DNA of 64,000 nucleotides from Dryomyza anilis (taxonomy: Eukaryota > Arthropoda > Insecta > Diptera > Dryomyzidae), in assembly GCA_951804985.1 (NCBI GenBank), contig OX638135.1, forward strand, positions 13,605,735 to 13,669,734, written 5' to 3'. Shown here one piece after another: positions 60,365-64,000 of the stretch. Position numbers and translations under genes: made by a program. Each line of letters begins with the position of its first letter. Positions within the stretch are counted from its first letter, which is position 1. Under the pieces are notes generated by a model. The model did not search any database. It was not told the DNA's origin and was given only the letters and a program-made list of their open reading frames with translations.

Positions 60365-60952
60365 GTGCGTTGGGTTTGGGTCCCACCACGGAAAAAACCT
60401 ATGCGCCCAATGAAAACAAAAAAGAAGCCTCGGATAACGACCGATTACAACGATCACGACCCACGCAAACGTTTTAAGGACGAGAAAAATGACGAGACAA
60501 AAGAGCGCTTCTACGAGCGCTGCCCCCGCCACGATATCAAAATCGTGCTAGGCGATTTTAGCGCCAAGGTGGGCAGAGAAGCCATCTATTGGCCCACAAT
60601 CGGAAAATTTAGCCTCCATGCCAACACTTCCGATAACGGAACGAGGCTAATCGAATTCACCGCAGCACGAAACATGGTAGTTAGTAGCACTAGATTCGAA
60701 CATTTTGATATCCACAAGGCCACATGGTTGTCGCCCGATCAAAAAACTCGAAACCAGATTGATCACGTTGTGATTGACGGAAGGCATGCTTCGAGCGTGA
60801 TGGACGTACGCACTATCCGAGGTGCCAATTTGAACTCGGATCATTACCTTGTAGCAGCCAAGCTCCGCACACGCTTAAGCGCTGCGAAGAACGTACGGAA
60901 CCAAACGCAGAGAAAGCTAGACGTCGGAAAGAGAGCATGCACGAGCTCGTAA
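60365..60952 (+). pseudogene. LINE apurinic-type endonuclease, N-terminus deleted
   Basis: 195-residue frame. The endonuclease C-terminal half is clear: IVLGDFSAKVGRE (GDF at 63-65), TWLSPDQKTRNQIDHVVIDG (120-139) and SDHYLVAAKL (158-167, with the catalytic-type SDH). The first half of the domain is replaced by leader-derived sequence, so an internal deletion joined 5' leader to mid-domain. Similar endonucleases in insects are often annotated by similarity to the RTE-derived craniofacial development protein 2. Not functional. Confidence 0.8.
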
Positions 60953-62300
60953 GCAGAATATGGTCGGATGAAAGCATACCAAGTGACTGGAACCTCAGTG
61001 TACTCTGCCCAATCCTTAAGAAAGGGGATCCCACTATCTGCGCCAACTACCGTGGGATCAGCCTACTCAATATCGCATACAAGGTTCTATCGAGCGTATT
61101 ATGTGAAAGACTGAAGCCCATCGTCAACAGACTGATTGGACCTTATCAGTGCGGCTTTAAACCTGGAAAGTCCACCATAGACCAGATTTTCACATTGCGC
61201 CTAATCCAGGAAAATACCCTAGAGAAACAGATCGACACCTACCACCTATTAGTCGACTATAAAGCCGCCTTCGACACTCCGATAAGGGAACGATTATACG
61301 CCGCAATGTCTGAGTTCGGTATACCTGCGAAACCTTTAAGGCTTTGCAGGATGACCCTGAGCAACACACGTTGCTCAGTGAGAATAGGAAAAGACCTCTC
61401 CGAGCCATTTCATACCGAACGAGGTTTCAGACAGGGTGACTCCCTATCGTTCGACTTTTTTAACTTATTGATGGAGAAATAGTTCGAGCTGCCGAACTCC
61501 GTCAAAGCGGCACTATCCTCAACAAAACTGCTCGCATATGCCGACGATATTGATATCATTGGCACATGAGCAGTCAGCACAGCATTCTCCAGAAAGAGTC
61601 GCGTCGAATGGTTCTAGCGGTGAACGAGGACAAGACGAAGTTCCTTGTGTCAACAAGAAAAAAAGACAAAAAGCTGATTTTGACACCCACAAGTTCGAAA
61701 TTGTGAAGGACTTCGTCTATCTGGGATCCAGCGTAAACAGCAACAACGACGTCAGCCTGGAGATCAAACGGAGAATAACTCTTGCCAACAGGTGCTACTT
61801 TGGGCTCAGTAGGCAATTGAGAAGCAGAGCCCTCTCTCGCCGTACAAAAATAACGCACTACAAGTCACTCATCATGCCCGTCCTACTTAATGGTGCAGAA
61901 ACATGGACGCTGACCTCCACCGATGAGAGAGTACTGGGAGCGTTCGAGAGAAGGATTCTCCGTAAAATCTTTGGCCCTATCTGCTTTGCTAACGAGTTTC
62001 GAATCAGGATGAACCACGAGCTGTATGAGACATAGTCAAGCTGTATGAGACATAGTCAAGCGCATCAAGATCCAGCGGCTTCGCTGGCTAGGTCATGTCG
62101 AACGAATGGATGAAAACACTCTAGCCAAGAAGGTGCTTGAATCGAAACTCGAAGGTGGACAGCGTAGAAGAGAGCGTCCTGCGTTGGAAACACCAAGTTG
62201 AGGACAACCTGGCAACGATTGGTATTTCTAACTGGCGTCAGCGCGCGCAAAGCAGATCCGACTGGCGCGGCTTCATCTCAGCGACCAAAACCGACCCACG
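60937..62300 (+). pseudogene. LINE reverse transcriptase, frameshifted
   Basis: The frame at 60937-61482 carries [52 protein letters not shown], motif A VDYKAAFD and [13 protein letters not shown] one-base loss at about 61480 (EK stop) breaks it. [10 protein letters not shown] follows in another frame at 61530-61560. The frame at 61538-62035 carries VYLGSSVNSNNDVSLEI, TLANRCYFGLSRQLRS and [17 protein letters not shown] short duplication (CAAGCTGTATGAGACATAGT) lies at 62035-62060, then [19 protein letters not shown] sequence. Gives the ungapped comparison for the copy at 20315. Confidence 0.85.
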
Positions 62301-62340
62301 GTTGTAAGGGCCATTTAAGTAAGTAAGTTAACATAATTTT

Positions 62341-63222
62341 AACTTCAATATTTATTTTCACCACACAACGCAATTTTATCCAACAAAACTGTTTGACATT
62401 TGGCAAAACAGCTTATATAGCGTTGCCTGATGTTCAGTTCTAATTACAAATTTAACTTTTATAGAGTTAAAAAAATGTGAAATTTGTGCATAAAAGTATA
62501 GTTAACTGCAATTAATAAAGATCTGTATACATATTTTATATCTGAACTATTATTTTACAACTTTATTATCTGAAATGATAAAGATAACCAAAAAAACGGA
62601 AAAAATCTGGCCATATTGGAAAATGGCATTCGAATTTCGAACAAAATTCCGGAGGAATTGCTGTTCCTGGGAGATTGACGATACAAAAAATTCCGAGGGA
62701 ATAGAATATTCCCCAAGTCTTCACGATAAGGCTGAGTATGTCCGTTGTTGAAGAAAGTATATTTGGACATGAAAAAACTGAATAGTAACAACGAACAAGC
62801 ATTAAAACAAATCCAAATTTTGTTTTACACGTGGCACGCGCTGTCCGCAGCACAAAAACAACGAGGGGAAAATATGAAGCTTGTGCGACTGAACAGCTGA
62901 TTCCGCAGTTGAATCAAATAAATATTGATTGGTACAACATAATGTTATATAATTTAGTCAATATAACCAAATATCTGTTGAGTCAACTAAATATTGGTTA
63001 TGTCTCATTTCGAATTTAGTTGCCGTAGCAATGGAAATAAAAAAATTGAAAATGGATAAAAAGTGTGTGTTCCCAATCAATGTTGCAGTTGCTAATATTT
63101 GGTTAAGCTTCATACTATTGTTTACCTCAAATGAATTTCAGTTGAGGCTGACTACATTTGGAAGATGCAAATGAATATTCTTTGAAACAACTGCACGCCA
63201 AGCTATTATTTTTTTGTGTGTG
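62341..63222. other. Right part of the TA-type insertion, no gene
   Basis: AT-rich. 62890-63010 has AAATATTGGTTA / CAACTAAATATTGG / TTTAGTTGCCG motifs mirrored at 59435-59580. No coding recognised. Confidence 0.5.
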
Positions 63223-63675
63223 GTGGACTTCAAGCCCGAGCGTCAAGGCAGCTGCAGGAAATCAATGTCAGCAGCCAAAATGTGGTATACGTGTTTATTT
63301 TGTAAGCTTGTATGAATAAAGCTCTCGAATTCCATTCTGGAGCCTAATCAAGGTTGTCGGGGGCGGTCGCTATATTGTTTAAAATATTCAAGAAGATTCG
63401 ATTTGGACGCGTGTTGTTATGTTTTGGTTATGTTATATTTTTTGTAAGGGTTTATATTGCAATCATAAAAAACATACTGTTTTTAGCGTCACTACAATTT
63501 TGTTCTAAATTTTCATTGCGCTTTTTTGGTAATGTTATTTTCAAATCATTTTCAAATAGAGAGTAAGCGTTTAAAATAGCACTTATTTTATGTTTGAAAC
63601 TGATTTGAAAAACACACTAGACCTTAAAGACATTTATGGTTAAATTTTCAAACGCTTACCCTGTGGCATATTGGG

Positions 63676-64000
63676 TAATATATATGAATTAATATTGGCT
63701 GCATTCAGCGACCTCAGCAGTTGCGAAACTGCTCAGTAACTAATCGCTCACTTTACTGAATGCACCTCTATCTCAGCTGTCAATTTACAAATTTATTTGT
63801 TATTAATATTTTATTAAAGTTGCATACAACTCTTTAATTGAATAAAAACATATTTCCAATCTAAATTCCATTTTTGTCTATAAATATTTTAGTTAAAATG
63901 TCATCGAATGTCATCGATAACAAATGCAGCGCAAATGTAGCGTACAAATTTCATGCTGGAAAAAATGGCGACCGCTCGCAAAACATGTTGATGGTAGCAT
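63676..64000. repeat. Repeat shared with the tandem units
   Basis: GCATTCAGCGACCTCAGCAG...TTTACTGAATGC and TTTAATTGAATAAAAACATA match 34090-34250 in the same orientation (GCATTCAGCGACCCCAACAG). The outer side of the foldback relation is therefore different in the two places. Confidence 0.6.

Larger units (their letters stand above)
60190..62327 (+). mobile_element. RTE-like LINE, internally deleted, with target duplication
   Basis: Flanks TTAAACATAATTTT (60176-60189) and TTAACATAATTTT (62328-62340) match except for one base. Starts CGGTGTCGTCTCAAG, has a 5' leader of about 175 bases, endonuclease and RT parts, and ends CCATTTAAGTAAG. Confidence 0.85.
59416..63222. mobile_element. 3.8-kb insertion in the foldback right arm, TA-type, with AACTAA/TTGGTT motifs
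   Basis: Left CACCCAAAGAACGAATC after TA; right (inward) CACACAAAAAAATAATAG, followed by TG. The joined flanks match the uninterrupted arm in the tandem units (TGTCATCCAACCAATATCG then TATACTTCAACC, read inverted at 34860-34900). Motifs AACTGATTC, AACCAATTTG, ATATTGGTTA recur on both sides. About 2.14 kb of it is the nested LINE. Confidence 0.65.
57605..63675. mobile_element. Foldback-like element with ~830-bp arms, interrupted
   Basis: The left arm 57605-58440 (CCCAATATGCCACAGGGTGA...) recurs inverted at about 59110-59415 plus 63223-63675 (ending ACCCTGTGGCATATTGGG). The loop 58441-59109 has a direct repeat TGTAGGAAATCTCAAATCGC / TGCAGGAAATCTCACAATCG. The longest frame (minus, 57547-57930, 127 residues) is hydrophobic with FLIFTALFGNVIYQI, but the matching frames in other arms are broken, so it is not called a gene. 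Arms are related to the fragments in the tandem units. Confidence 0.7.

Overview
The window is AT-rich eukaryotic DNA. It looks like a higher dipteran fly, possibly a calyptrate. The evidence is many dispersed repeats of the fly mini-me / DINE-like type (a TATATA tract, a conserved core ending in TTCTTGATCAGCAT, then a GTCY microsatellite), abundant non-autonomous hAT elements, Helitron ends, RTE-like and RNase H-bearing LINE remnants, and a Penelope-like remnant. I see no host protein-coding gene, tRNA, rRNA, CRISPR array or prokaryotic feature. Almost all longer open frames are repeats read through or mobile-element pieces. The assignment to flies is inference; the repeats themselves are read directly.

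Layout. 1-13 kb: a Helitron 3' part ending at 2282, with a minisatellite that received a 618-bp hAT (target duplication CTCACCAC); mini-me-like family A copies (4.6-6.7 and 10.6-11.6 kb), one split by a TA-flanked element at 5511-6429; a 1-kb inverted-repeat element at 7.5-8.5 kb. 13-24 kb: a 1,084-bp Helitron (14515-15598); a CCCGGG/GGTACC-rich inverted-repeat element (17.4-18.4 kb); family B mini-me inside an ATGAA-motif element (18.6-20.3 kb); an RTE-like LINE fragment with an open reverse transcriptase frame (20315-21455, 16-bp target duplication). 24.4-29.2 kb: one 4.85-kb hAT stuffed with other elements, then a Penelope-like remnant (29.4-30.2 kb).

32.9-55.2 kb is the structural centre. 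Two and seven-tenths tandem units of 4.8-5.1 kb (32910-46354) each carry a dead LINE RNase H segment, a foldback-arm fragment, a GC-richer unidentified segment, the left end of one hAT (CAGGGGCGGATCCAG) and, inside that, a second hAT with an 8-bp duplication AGTGTAAT. The unit junction falls exactly at the right duplication of that second hAT. The array then runs into an 8-kb inverted repeat (46355-54384; arms 4.25 and 3.47 kb, 305-bp spacer). The right end of the outer hAT, with its matching duplication TGCAGAAC, lies at 55239-55247, so the third unit's right half and the whole inverted repeat sit inside one hAT insertion.

55-64 kb: family B fragments, small TA-flanked elements, and a foldback-like element (57605-63675) split by a 3.8-kb insertion that itself holds a second RTE-like LINE (60190-62327). 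The nesting lets several events be ordered from the sequence alone, because paralogous empty sites exist in the same window.
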